Assembly: GCA_022820625.1 (NCBI GenBank)
Contig: JAJEFE010000146.1
Coordinates: forward strand, 21,458 to 85,457
Source: Gammaproteobacteria bacterium
Lineage (GTDB): Bacteria > Pseudomonadota > Gammaproteobacteria > Steroidobacterales > Rariloculaceae
Length of the DNA: 64,000 bases
Direction of reading: 5' to 3'
The notes below the pieces were generated by a model, which was given only the letters and a program-made list of their open reading frames with translations, searched no databases and was not told the origin of the DNA. The position numbers and the translations under genes were made by a program. This document shows, piece after piece, positions 53,451-61,679 of the stretch; within the stretch, counting starts at the first letter, position 1; every line of letters begins with the position of its first letter.

Positions 53451-55067
53451 CTACTCAGCCAAGCCCGGAATCTCCAGAAAGTCGCTCCAGGCTGCGGGCC
53501 GGCCGTGGATGGGCACGATCGTCGACACGTCCAGTCCCAACCGTGCAACCTGGTTATGCAGGCTGCGATTGGCAGCGGAGGCTTCGGACGGCAGCGGCAC
53601 GTGGGTGTCGAACAGGTCCGCCTCCACAAGAATGCCCTCGTCGGGCAGGAACGCGATCGTCATGCCGTCCACGTGCTCCAGCGGGTGCACGTAGTAGAGA
53701 TTCAGGTTGCGCTCGCCGTCGCTGATCACGTAGTTCTCCGTGTAGCGCTCGTAGTAGTAGCCTTCCGCCAGTTCGGTGGGCGGCCACAGCGAGACCATGT
53801 CCGGAAGCAGCGTGCGCTGTGAGTAGTTGAGCACGTCGCGGATGTAGAAGTCGTAGTTCAGCCTGTGCGTGACAATCGTTGCCCCAATGTGCATGTAGGT
53901 TCGCAGGCCGCCGATGTGATCGTTGTGCTGGTGCGTATTGACCAGGAAGCGGATCGGTTTGTCGGGGATGAGCCTGACCACCTCTTCGATGACCGCCAGG
54001 CTGCGCTGTTCGCTCACCGGCGCCTCGACGACCGCGATAAAGTTCTCGAACTCCACGGCGACGCTGTTGTGCGAGGAACCGCCCAGCATATACACACCGT
54101 CCGCAATCTCTTCGGTCTCGACCGTCACCGCAAACTCAGCCTCGCGCACCGAGTCCGGCACTGCGACCGGTTCCGGGCACTGATTAGCCTGGATGTCGTC
54201 AAAGACACCTCCGAAGGCGTTGTGTCCGGCATTGATGCTCTGGGTCTGATAGTTGTCGTCCCAGCCCTGATGGGAGTGCCAGGTAATCGGGAAGCGAATG
54301 CCGTCACCCAGGTCGGCATAGCTGTCGTTGAAGAATTCGTGTTCGTAGTTGAAGTCCCCAAGCACCGGATCCGGCACCCAGGTATGGATGCGCTGCAGCA
54401 GGTCCTCGCTGTTCACAGTCGCATCGACCCGATACTTGCCGAGGACCGTGATGGAAACGATCCTGACCCTCTCCGGCGTCGTGGTGGGGCCGTCGCGGCC
54501 CATTTCTCCCAACTCCCAGCGCCAGGTAGCGACGGGGTTGGCGCCCGGCAGTCGCGCCGCCTTCAGGAAACCGTGCGGATTGAGCCACATGTCCAGTTGC
54601 CAGTTCGCCGCATCTTCGGGCCTGGCGGCCACCGGCTCGCCTTCCGGGCCATCCTGGTGCCAGCCGTACTCGCCGTTGACCATGAACAGTTGCCGGGAGT
54701 GCTGCTGCACCGGGGTCCCGCCGAGCCAGCCCAGACCGTACTTCCAGGATGCGGGATTCTGTCCGGGCGGCCGGTCGAACGTCTCCAGCATGACCCCCGT
54801 TTCCCAGTTCATCATCCGGGTGTAGTTGTTCAGCTCGCCGCGGGGCCAGTCGACGTTGTAACCGTTGAGGCGCTGCTGCCCGACCAGGCCGCTGTAGCCT
54901 GACCCGGAGAGCGTCACGCAGCGCAGGTTCTCGGTACCGATGGCTGCCTCGGCCGCCTGCAGAATGGGCTCGGGATCCAGAAAGCCCGGAGGAATTTCCT
55001 GACCCAGCGAATGGGTTGCCGCCAACGGCAGGAGCCCCAGCAGGGCAATCGGGTTTCTGAATCTCAT
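53451..55067 (-). CDS. Exported metallo-beta-lactamase-fold hydrolase
   Basis: The 538-residue protein has a signal peptide (to about residue 22), a large N-terminal beta-rich domain (about 30-300) and a C-terminal MBL domain: FLVNTHQHNDHIGGLRTYMH (HxHxDH zinc site), VHPLEHVDGMTIAFLPDEGI and LVEADLF. Enzymes of this layout include glyoxalase II-like and SoxH-like proteins. No partner gene adjoins it, and the N-terminal domain is unassigned. Confidence 0.88.
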   Translation of the reverse strand: MRFRNPIALLGLLPLAATHSLGQEIPPGFLDPEPILQAAEAAIGTENLRCVTLSGSGYSGLVGQQRLNGYNVDWPRGELNNYTRMMNWETGVMLETFDRPPGQNPASWKYGLGWLGGTPVQQHSRQLFMVNGEYGWHQDGPEGEPVAARPEDAANWQLDMWLNPHGFLKAARLPGANPVATWRWELGEMGRDGPTTTPERVRIVSITVLGKYRVDATVNSEDLLQRIHTWVPDPVLGDFNYEHEFFNDSYADLGDGIRFPITWHSHQGWDDNYQTQSINAGHNAFGGVFDDIQANQCPEPVAVPDSVREAEFAVTVETEEIADGVYMLGGSSHNSVAVEFENFIAVVEAPVSEQRSLAVIEEVVRLIPDKPIRFLVNTHQHNDHIGGLRTYMHIGATIVTHRLNYDFYIRDVLNYSQRTLLPDMVSLWPPTELAEGYYYERYTENYVISDGERNLNLYYVHPLEHVDGMTIAFLPDEGILVEADLFDTHVPLPSEASAANRSLHNQVARLGLDVSTIVPIHGRPAAWSDFLEIPGLAE

Positions 55068-55263
55068 TTCAGCCTCCGGGTTTGGGAATGGCCCTCTTTG
55101 TGTAACTATCTTATTTGAAATCGCCTCGAGACCGCACTGGCCATTTGCACCGATACACCCTCTGCGGGCAGGCAGTCATTGTGAGAAGATTGTCCGGGCA
55201 TAAGTCTGGACGCGAGCAACAAAACTCGTCCTTTCGCCAGAAACAACTCGTCAGGAGATCAGC

Positions 55264-56340
55264 ATGCGCTTCCATCACTACCTGATTATTGCGATCGTGC
55301 CTTTTGCCGCGAACGCGCACCATGGCCCCGGGCAATTCGATGCCTCGCAGACAGTCGAGGTCACCGGCGACGTGACCGAAGTCCGCTTCGTCAATCCGCA
55401 CGGTTACATCTATTTCGACGTCGCCGAATCCGATGGCACGGTCACGCCGTGGCGCTGCGAGTTGCAGGCGGGCTCCCTCCTGCGGCGTGCCGGCTGGACC
55501 GAAGACCTGTTCCCGATCGGCGAGACGATTACCGTTACCGGGAGTCAGGGCAGACTCGAGCCGCACGCCTGCGCGCTGCGGTCCGTCGTTCTTGCCGACG
55601 GCAGCGTGCTGCAGCGCTATGACCAGCGCAGGGTGCTCGACGCACCTATCGGCTCGGCAGAGCGGCTCGTCGCGGGTCGGCTTGAGCTATCGGGCACGTG
55701 GGCCGCGCCGCAACGCAACCCCCAGGGCGGCGCCGGTGGCGGTGGTGGCGGAATGGCCCCGGCCATGGGGGCTCCTGCCATGGGAGCGGGAATGGGCGGC
55801 GGCGGGCCTGGGCTCGAGCTGACGGATGCCGGCCGGGAGGCCATCGCGGGGCTGACCCATCAGGAGAACAATCCGCGCTTCCATTGCATGGCGGTCAACA
55901 TCCTGTTCGACTGGCAGTTCGATCGGCACGTCAACGAGATCATCCAGACGGACGAGGAGATCACTCTCAGGTACGGGTTCATGGACATCGTCCGGACGGT
56001 CAGAATGGATCTGGATGAACATCCCGAGGACATCGTTCCGAGCCGTGCCGGCCACTCCATCGGGCGCTGGGAGGATGGCGCGCTGATCGTCGATACGACC
56101 GGGTTCGAGGAAGGGTTCATCGTCGCCGGCCCGGGCGGGCTCGTCCCACACAGCGAAGACCTGCATGTCGTGGAACGCTTCACCTACGACGCCGAGACTC
56201 AGGGGCTCACTCGAAGCTACACCGCAGAGGATCCGCGTTACTTCACCGGAGCTTACACCGGCCAGGATACGGTCTTCCCGTCTGACGTTCCTTTCGAGCC
56301 GTATGCCTGCGTAGAGCTGAAGGACGCGTTCCTGGAATAG
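55264..56340 (+). CDS. DUF6152 family exported protein
   Basis: The 358-residue protein has a short signal peptide (MRFHHYLIIAIVPFAANA) followed at once by HHGPGQFDASQTVEVTGDV, the start of DUF6152 (His-His-x-x-x). A beta-rich domain follows (WRCELQAGSLLRRAGWTEDL), then a Gly/Met-rich spacer (about 160-190) and a C-terminal domain with PEDIVPSRAGHSIGRWEDGA. The AGGAG is 7 bases before the ATG. The family is found beside YtcJ/MBL exported enzymes; its function is unknown. Confidence 0.85.
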   Translation: MRFHHYLIIAIVPFAANAHHGPGQFDASQTVEVTGDVTEVRFVNPHGYIYFDVAESDGTVTPWRCELQAGSLLRRAGWTEDLFPIGETITVTGSQGRLEPHACALRSVVLADGSVLQRYDQRRVLDAPIGSAERLVAGRLELSGTWAAPQRNPQGGAGGGGGGMAPAMGAPAMGAGMGGGGPGLELTDAGREAIAGLTHQENNPRFHCMAVNILFDWQFDRHVNEIIQTDEEITLRYGFMDIVRTVRMDLDEHPEDIVPSRAGHSIGRWEDGALIVDTTGFEEGFIVAGPGGLVPHSEDLHVVERFTYDAETQGLTRSYTAEDPRYFTGAYTGQDTVFPSDVPFEPYACVELKDAFLE

Positions 56341-56470
56341 CCGTCCAGGCAGACAGGCGGGCTGACGGCGGCGCGAGCGCAAGAGGACAAGGCCAAATCG
56401 CGACGGGCCTGTCCAGGCAGGGCGCCTCCCCGTCCTGGCAGGGCACTTTCCGGTCCTCGAAAGCAGGAGG

Positions 56471-57328
56471 CTACGTCGCGACCGGCCTGCGGCGCAGCGA
56501 ATGGACGCCTATCGCGAGAACGATCACGGTCCCGCCGAGTATGGCCAGCGCGCCGGGGACCTCTGACAAGAACAACCACGCCCACAGCGGCGCGAACGCG
56601 GGTTCCGCCAGAAGCAGCAGCGAAGTCTCGATCACCGGCAGCCGCCTCATGCTCTGTGTGACGAAGAAGTACGCCAGACCGATCTGGAATACCCCCAGAT
56701 AGGCGACGGCAAGCCAGTCAAGGCTGCTTGTGTTGGCGAGCGGGAAAACGAAGAATGCGGCAGCGGCAGCGGCGAGAAAACAGCCCGTTGCGACTGCGGT
56801 TTCCGGCTGATCCCTCCCGGACCGGGATCGGGACGCGAGCCAGCGCAGGCCCGTCAGCGTGAGTGCCCATGAGATGCCCGTGCACGCACCGAGCAGGTTT
56901 CCCAACCGTGGATTGGGAGCCGTGTCCAGCGGCTCGCCGCCGGAAGCAAGGATCAACACCAGCCCCGCCACCAGGGCCGCCATGAAGGCCAGGTCACGCC
57001 GCACGATGCGTTCTCCCAGCAGCAGCGGACCCAGCAACAGCACGTAGAACGGCGCCGTTTCCTGCAGAAACATCGCATTGGCCGCCGTCGTCAGCTTGTT
57101 GGCCAGTGTGAACAGCGTAAAGGTCGTGGCGAACGGAACGGCCACGACCAGCGATCGCCACGTCCAGCCCTGACGCGCGCGGGGGATCAGCAAGAGTATG
57201 ACCAGCCCTCCCAACAGGCTGCGAAAACAGGACACCTGCCATCCGGTCAGCGTCGCCGCCTTGATGGCCACGCCACCCGTCGAAAACAGCAGAGCGCCGA
57301 AAATCAGTTGAACGCGAGCCTTGAGCAC
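56471..57328 (-). CDS. EamA/DMT-family transporter
   Basis: The 285-residue protein has about ten hydrophobic helices in two EamA repeats. Seen: LIFGALLFSTGGVAIKAATL, NKLTTAANAMFLQETAPFYV and the second repeat LGVFQIGLAYFFVTQSMRRL with ETSLLLLAEPAFAPLWAWLF. It exports or imports small metabolites across the inner membrane. The start is a GTG at 57326-57328 without a clear ribosome site. Confidence 0.9.
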   Translation of the reverse strand: MLKARVQLIFGALLFSTGGVAIKAATLTGWQVSCFRSLLGGLVILLLIPRARQGWTWRSLVVAVPFATTFTLFTLANKLTTAANAMFLQETAPFYVLLLGPLLLGERIVRRDLAFMAALVAGLVLILASGGEPLDTAPNPRLGNLLGACTGISWALTLTGLRWLASRSRSGRDQPETAVATGCFLAAAAAAFFVFPLANTSSLDWLAVAYLGVFQIGLAYFFVTQSMRRLPVIETSLLLLAEPAFAPLWAWLFLSEVPGALAILGGTVIVLAIGVHSLRRRPVAT

Positions 57329-57420
57329 AGCACTAGGGTCTGTTAGAAACCCAGATGATGCAACAGGGACTGCAAGGGTCGGCGAGTTGCGCCGGCCAGG
57401 AGCGGTCCGGGAGTCTGGCC

Positions 57421-57576
57421 TTGAACTTGAGAGTCATCAGCCTCGTCCTGATCGTCGTCGGAGTCGTCATCGAGTTCGCGACATCCGGTTCCCAGATCGG
57501 CAACCTGATAGCCGGAGTGGGCATTGCCGGCTATGTTTACGATTTTTTCAAGCGGCGACAGCGTCCGCCGCTCTGA
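57421..57576 (+). CDS. Small membrane protein
   Basis: A 51-residue protein from a TTG with GGGAG 7 bases upstream. It has two hydrophobic helices (VISLVLIVVGVVIEFATSG and IGNLIAGVGIAGYVYDFF) and a basic C-terminus KRRQRPPL. No family is recognised. It lies between a transporter and a cytochrome gene. A shared upstream frame to 57355 has no sequence like a coding leader. Confidence 0.5.
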   Translation: MNLRVISLVLIVVGVVIEFATSGSQIGNLIAGVGIAGYVYDFFKRRQRPPL

Positions 57577-57630
57577 CTCGAACCGGCCGCTGATATGCCG
57601 TCGACCCGCGCATCCAGCGTCCCAACGGCC

Positions 57631-59931
57631 ATGAAAGTACAACCGCTCCCATCGGTGACCGTGCTGGCGGCAGTCCTGCTTGCCGGTTGTGCTGCCGACG
57701 AGCCGCCGGATAGCGCTGGCGGTGTGGCGCTTTCAGCAGGCGAAAATGCCATCCCTGCCGAAGCCGACTATGTCGGCGGCGAACACTGCGCCGCGTGCCA
57801 CATGGCCGAAACCGAACTCTGGCGGGGCTCGCACCACGACCTGGCGATGGCCGCAGCGAGCCCGGCTTCGGTCAGCGGCGATTTCGACGACGCGCAGTTC
57901 ACCTACAACGGCATCACCAGTGAGTTCTTCATACGCGACGGCGTTTACAGGGTGCGGACGGACGGCCCCGACGGTGTGCTCACCGAGTACGAGATCACAC
58001 ACGCGTTCGGGGTCGAGCCGCTCCAGCAGTACCTCGCCGAGTTTCCCGACGGCCGCTACCAGGTACTCAACATCGCCTGGGATTCGCGTTCTGCCGATGA
58101 GGGCGGCCAGCGCTGGTTCCACCTCTATCCGGACGAGGCAGTGGACCACGAGGATCCTTTGCACTGGACCGGCGACTTCTACAACTGGAACAGCACCTGT
58201 GCGGAGTGCCACTCCACCAACCTGCACAAGAACTATTCCCCGGAGGAAGATCGCTTCGAAACGACGTTTTCCAGCATCGATGTGGACTGCGAGTCCTGCC
58301 ACGGTCCGGGGTCTCGCCACGTTCAGGCGCCCGAGGAGGTACCCATGGGCCTGGCGGCCGCTACAGGCCATTGGCAATTTCTCGAGGGTGCAGTCATCGC
58401 CCAGCGCGTGCCGCCGCTTGCGGATCGGACGGAACTTGAAACCTGCGCCCAGTGCCACTCGCGCCGCAGCCAGTTCAGCGACGAGTTCCAGCCCGGCGAT
58501 CCGCTGCTGGACGGGTTCCAGCCCTCGTTACTGGACGAGGGGCTCTATCACGCGGACGGCCAGATTCTGGATGAGGTCTATGTCTACGGCTCGTTCCTGC
58601 AGAGCCCGATGCACGCTGCCGGAGTAACCTGCAGCGACTGCCACGAGCCCCACAGCGCGCAACTCCGCGTGCAAGGCGATGCACTGTGCGCCCAATGCCA
58701 TCAGGCCAGCGCCTATTTCGGTCCGCAGCACCATCACCATCCCGGCGAGGGTCCGGGTACAGCCTGCGTGGACTGTCACATGCCCGCGGAAACCTATATG
58801 GTGGTTGACCCGCGGCGCGACCACAGTTTCCGCGTGCCGCGGCCGGACCTGTCGGTGACCCTGGGCACGCCCAACGCCTGCAGCGGATGCCACCAGGCCG
58901 AAGGCGACCAGTGGGCCGCGGATACCGTCGCCGCCTGGTTCCCGGAGGGCCGCTCCGGTACGCCCCACTACGCGGAGGCCATCCATGCCGCGCGCGAGTG
59001 GGCCAGTGATCGCGGTTCCCGCCTGACCGCCCTCGTAGACGATCCGGCAGCGCCCGCCATTGTCCGCGCCACCGCAGTGAGCCTGTTGTCGGCGCAGCTC
59101 GACGACCGGGCGCTGCAGACGGTGGAGGCGGTCATCCAGAACGACGACCCCCTGGTACAGTTGGCCGCCCTGGGCCTGATCGAGAACCTGAGTCCGGACG
59201 ACCGCGCCGGCTTCGCCCAGCGATTCCTGACCCACCCCTTGCGGGCGTTACGGCTGGCGGCAGCCCGGGTCCTCCTGCCGTCCCGCGAGCAGCTCAGCGC
59301 ACGCCGGCAAAGCGACCTCGACTCCGCTCTGGAGGAGTACTGGGCCGCACAACGCTTCAACTCCGATCGCGCGGAGGGACTCTTCAACTCCGCCAGTACC
59401 CTCGCCCAACTGGGCCGCCTGGAAGAAGCGACAGAGGCATTCGAAACCACCATCGAGCGAGCACCGTGGTTCACCGCCGCCTATATCAATCTCGCCGACC
59501 TCCTGCGCCGATACGGGCGCGAACAGGAGGCGGAGGCGCTGCTGCGCCGGGCCGTCGAGAACAACGACGGGGATCCCAGCGGCCATTTCGCCCTGGGATT
59601 GTCCCTGGTACGTTCGGATCAGCTCGAGGCAGCCATGGAAGCCCTCCAGCGTGCCGCAGAACTGGCGCCCGCCGAGCCCTACTACCAGTACGTGATCGGC
59701 ATCGCCCTGAATTCCACGGGCGAACGGGCGGCAGCGCTGCAACGGCTGCGCGAAGTCCACGCGCGTTTCCCGGGGCACCGCGACACCATCGTTGCGCTGG
59801 CAACGATGCACCGGGACGGCGGCGAAGTCGATGAGGCGCGCCAATATGCCGAACGCCTGCTGGAAATGTCGCCGGCGGACGCCTCCGCCCGGGCGCTGAT
59901 TGACGAATTGAATGCGGGAGCGGCGCCTTAG
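57631..59931 (+). CDS. Octahaem c-type cytochrome lipoprotein with TPR repeats
   Basis: The 766-residue protein has a lipoprotein signal (LLAGCAADE) and eight CXXCH haem-binding motifs: CAACH, CAECH, CESCH, CAQCH, CSDCH, CAQCH, CVDCH and CSGCH, in the first 440 residues. The next region is helical (HEAT-like about 460-580), and the C-terminal 190 residues are TPR units (ALEEYWAAQRFNSDRAEGLF; EEATEAFETTIERAPWFTAA; EAMEALQRAAELAP). This layout matches tetratricopeptide multihaem proteins of the NapC/NrfA-like periplasmic electron-transfer group. The donor and acceptor are unknown. Start set at ATG 57631. Confidence 0.88.
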   Translation: MKVQPLPSVTVLAAVLLAGCAADEPPDSAGGVALSAGENAIPAEADYVGGEHCAACHMAETELWRGSHHDLAMAAASPASVSGDFDDAQFTYNGITSEFFIRDGVYRVRTDGPDGVLTEYEITHAFGVEPLQQYLAEFPDGRYQVLNIAWDSRSADEGGQRWFHLYPDEAVDHEDPLHWTGDFYNWNSTCAECHSTNLHKNYSPEEDRFETTFSSIDVDCESCHGPGSRHVQAPEEVPMGLAAATGHWQFLEGAVIAQRVPPLADRTELETCAQCHSRRSQFSDEFQPGDPLLDGFQPSLLDEGLYHADGQILDEVYVYGSFLQSPMHAAGVTCSDCHEPHSAQLRVQGDALCAQCHQASAYFGPQHHHHPGEGPGTACVDCHMPAETYMVVDPRRDHSFRVPRPDLSVTLGTPNACSGCHQAEGDQWAADTVAAWFPEGRSGTPHYAEAIHAAREWASDRGSRLTALVDDPAAPAIVRATAVSLLSAQLDDRALQTVEAVIQNDDPLVQLAALGLIENLSPDDRAGFAQRFLTHPLRALRLAAARVLLPSREQLSARRQSDLDSALEEYWAAQRFNSDRAEGLFNSASTLAQLGRLEEATEAFETTIERAPWFTAAYINLADLLRRYGREQEAEALLRRAVENNDGDPSGHFALGLSLVRSDQLEAAMEALQRAAELAPAEPYYQYVIGIALNSTGERAAALQRLREVHARFPGHRDTIVALATMHRDGGEVDEARQYAERLLEMSPADASARALIDELNAGAAP

Positions 59932-60750
59932 GTGGGTACCGGTGCCGACACGATCCCGGCAGGACCGCCCGCCGAGTACACGCCGGACTTGCTACAGGCG
60001 ATTCCCCGCGCTGAAGGCCGCGCCCGCCTTGGAATTGCCGACACGCTGCCCTTCGCCGGCGAGGACATCTGGAACGCCTACGAGTTGAGCTGGCTTGACG
60101 CCGACGGTAGGCCCGTGGTGGCCACGGGCGAGTTCCGGATTCCTGCGGACTCGCCGAACATCGTCGAATCGAAGTCCCTCAAGTTCTACCTGAACTCCCT
60201 CAATGGTTCCCGGTACGCGTCGCCGGAAACCGTGCGCAGCACTATTGCCGCTGACCTTGGCGCAGTCTGCGGGGCCGAGGCGCAAGTTTTGCTGCATGCA
60301 TCCGCGACGGGCGGGACGCCGGCACAGGGCGAACCCGTCGGGCACTGCATCGACACCGAATATCTGGCACAGCCAATCTACGATCTTGATCCCGAGTTGC
60401 TGCGCAACAGCATTGGTCCGGGTCCCCAGGTTTCGGAAACGCTGCACTCGAACCTGCTGAAGACAAATTGCCCGGTCACCGGCCAGCCCGACTGGGCGAC
60501 GGTGATGATCCGCTACCGGGGACCGAGGACTCGGCGCAGCGCCCTGCTGGCCTACCTCGTCTCCTATCGAAACCATGCCGAATTCCACGAGCAATGCGTC
60601 GAACGCATGTTCGTGGATATCAAGCGCTTCTGCCGGCCCACCGCCCTGAGCATATACGCCCGCTACCTGCGCCGGGGCGGTCTGGACATCAACCCTTTTC
60701 GCAGCAACTTCGAGACCCCTCCCCCGAACATCCGCCTTCTACGCCAGTAA
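59932..60750 (+). CDS. queF: NADPH-dependent 7-cyano-7-deazaguanine reductase, long form
   Basis: The 272-residue enzyme reduces preQ0 to preQ1 in queuosine synthesis. It is the long bimodular type as in E. coli YqcD: IWNAYELSWLDADGRPVVAT at the start, the substrate-binding VESKSLKFYLNSLNGSRY, the catalytic thioimide Cys180 in KTNCPVTGQPDWATVM and His219 in EFHEQCVERMF. The start is a GTG immediately after the cytochrome TAG. The neighbouring cytochrome is unrelated to the queuosine pathway. Confidence 0.95.
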   Translation: MGTGADTIPAGPPAEYTPDLLQAIPRAEGRARLGIADTLPFAGEDIWNAYELSWLDADGRPVVATGEFRIPADSPNIVESKSLKFYLNSLNGSRYASPETVRSTIAADLGAVCGAEAQVLLHASATGGTPAQGEPVGHCIDTEYLAQPIYDLDPELLRNSIGPGPQVSETLHSNLLKTNCPVTGQPDWATVMIRYRGPRTRRSALLAYLVSYRNHAEFHEQCVERMFVDIKRFCRPTALSIYARYLRRGGLDINPFRSNFETPPPNIRLLRQ

Positions 60751-60812
60751 CGCGCCCCAACCTCACGCTTTTGGCCAACCGGATGGAAAATCCGCAAAAC
60801 GGATCTCGTGGC

Positions 60813-60828
60813 TACGCATATATGCGTA
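60813..60828. repeat. 16-bp perfect palindrome
   Basis: TACGCATATATGCGTA (60813-60828) is a perfect palindrome just past the truncated PIN toxin gene. It could bind a dimeric regulator or be a recombination scar. Nothing links it to a known regulator. Confidence 0.5.
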
Positions 60829-60845
60829 TCCGGTATGTGCGTTTT

Positions 60846-60959
60846 CTACTTTTGCGTACCGGGGCTGGAATCGCGGCCGCGACGATGAGACTTTCGAGTA
60901 TCAAGGACTTCAAGCTGATACACAAAGACGTTCGTTTCGATGACGAACTCAACGCTCAT
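60846..60959 (-). pseudogene. Truncated PIN-domain (VapC-like) toxin
   Basis: A 37-codon frame starts MSVEFVIETNVFVYQLEVLD and continues TRKSHRRGRD before a stop. This is the N-terminal strand and first acidic residue of PIN RNases (usual FVIDTNVFVY; the first Asp is Glu here, VIETN). Family members are about 130 residues, so all later catalytic acids are lost. Its ATG overlaps the end of the antitoxin gene by 11 bases, as in a normal VapBC operon. Confidence 0.78.
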
Positions 60960-61137
60960 TCATCTCTTCGCGCGTCAACTTGCGCCCCACGCGCAATTTG
61001 CCCTGGAGGTTGCGAAGGGTCCGCATCGCCCGCGCGGCCTGCCTCTTACGGCCAACGTTGGCGGAAAGCCACAATCTGAATTTCGCACTCAAGGTCGTAT
61101 GCTCCGCGACGGCTCGGGATTCGGTGGAATCGCTCAT
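60949..61137 (-). CDS. Antitoxin-like protein upstream of the PIN fragment
   Basis: A 62-residue protein, MSDSTESRAVAEHTTLSAKF then RLWLSANVGRKRQAARAMRT, with a basic, helix-rich centre and the C-terminal LTREEMNER. The latter fits the toxin-binding tail of VapB-type antitoxins. The overlap with a PIN toxin start supports the assignment. No clear Shine-Dalgarno is visible upstream. Whether it still has a role without its toxin is open. Confidence 0.6.
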   Translation of the reverse strand: MSDSTESRAVAEHTTLSAKFRLWLSANVGRKRQAARAMRTLRNLQGKLRVGRKLTREEMNER

Positions 61138-61679
61138 GCGGCGGATGCTACCTTCATCCCGCAGGCATTGGAACGACGCGCCGAATCAGCCGTGTCGCCG
61201 CTGATCTCCGGACGTTTGCCTGCTGCGCCAGCGGTACCCGGACAGCGCATATGTGGAAAGCGGGGCCGGAAAATCAGCTCAATGGAAGCTCTCGTCGAAA
61301 CATTCTCTCCCGAAAAAGTTCGGGCCGTCATTCTATCTCCGACCTGTTGAGGAGCGTCTATTGATGATATCCGATTGTTGACCGAAGAATTACGCAATGT
61401 CCGACGGTGCGAGGTCATGACGGTTGACGCGACCCATCGGACCGCCAACGGGTTGATATATAGTGACTTTTTCGACTTTACCTTACTGCGTTCGGCTTAC
61501 GTCCAGAGACCGGTGATGTGTGCGAAGCTCCAGATCTCTAACCCAAGATTTTCCACCCGTTCGCTCATTGCCCAGTAGCGCAACCGGTTTACAAGCGGCC
61601 ACAGATCCTCCTTCGCTGACTAGGTCATCCGGGGCACGTACGAACCCCTAGTTCGTTCTGATGTTCTCCTTGTCGGGAT
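61138..61679. other. Gene-free region with lower GC
   Basis: About 540 bases hold only short frames with no similarity to families I know and no tRNA or hairpin of note. GC looks lower than in the rest of the window. The region lies between two toxin-related loci. Transposase fragments were looked for and not found. Confidence 0.4.

Noticed and set aside
56411..56446. Two near-repeats of GTCCAGGCAGGGC between DUF6152 and DMT genes
   Set aside because: Only 15 bases each with mismatches; could be chance in GC-rich DNA, no function apparent.
57326..57345. AGCACTAG plus GGGTCTGTTAGAAACC next to the DMT start, like the right end of the element near fdx
   Set aside because: Only eight bases shared with the element end and no opposite repeat; could be a scar but cannot be supported.
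61138..61679. Transposase or tRNA attachment site between the antitoxin and Fic genes
   Set aside because: No DDE motif, no tRNA-like TTCGAAT arm, no flanking direct repeats found.
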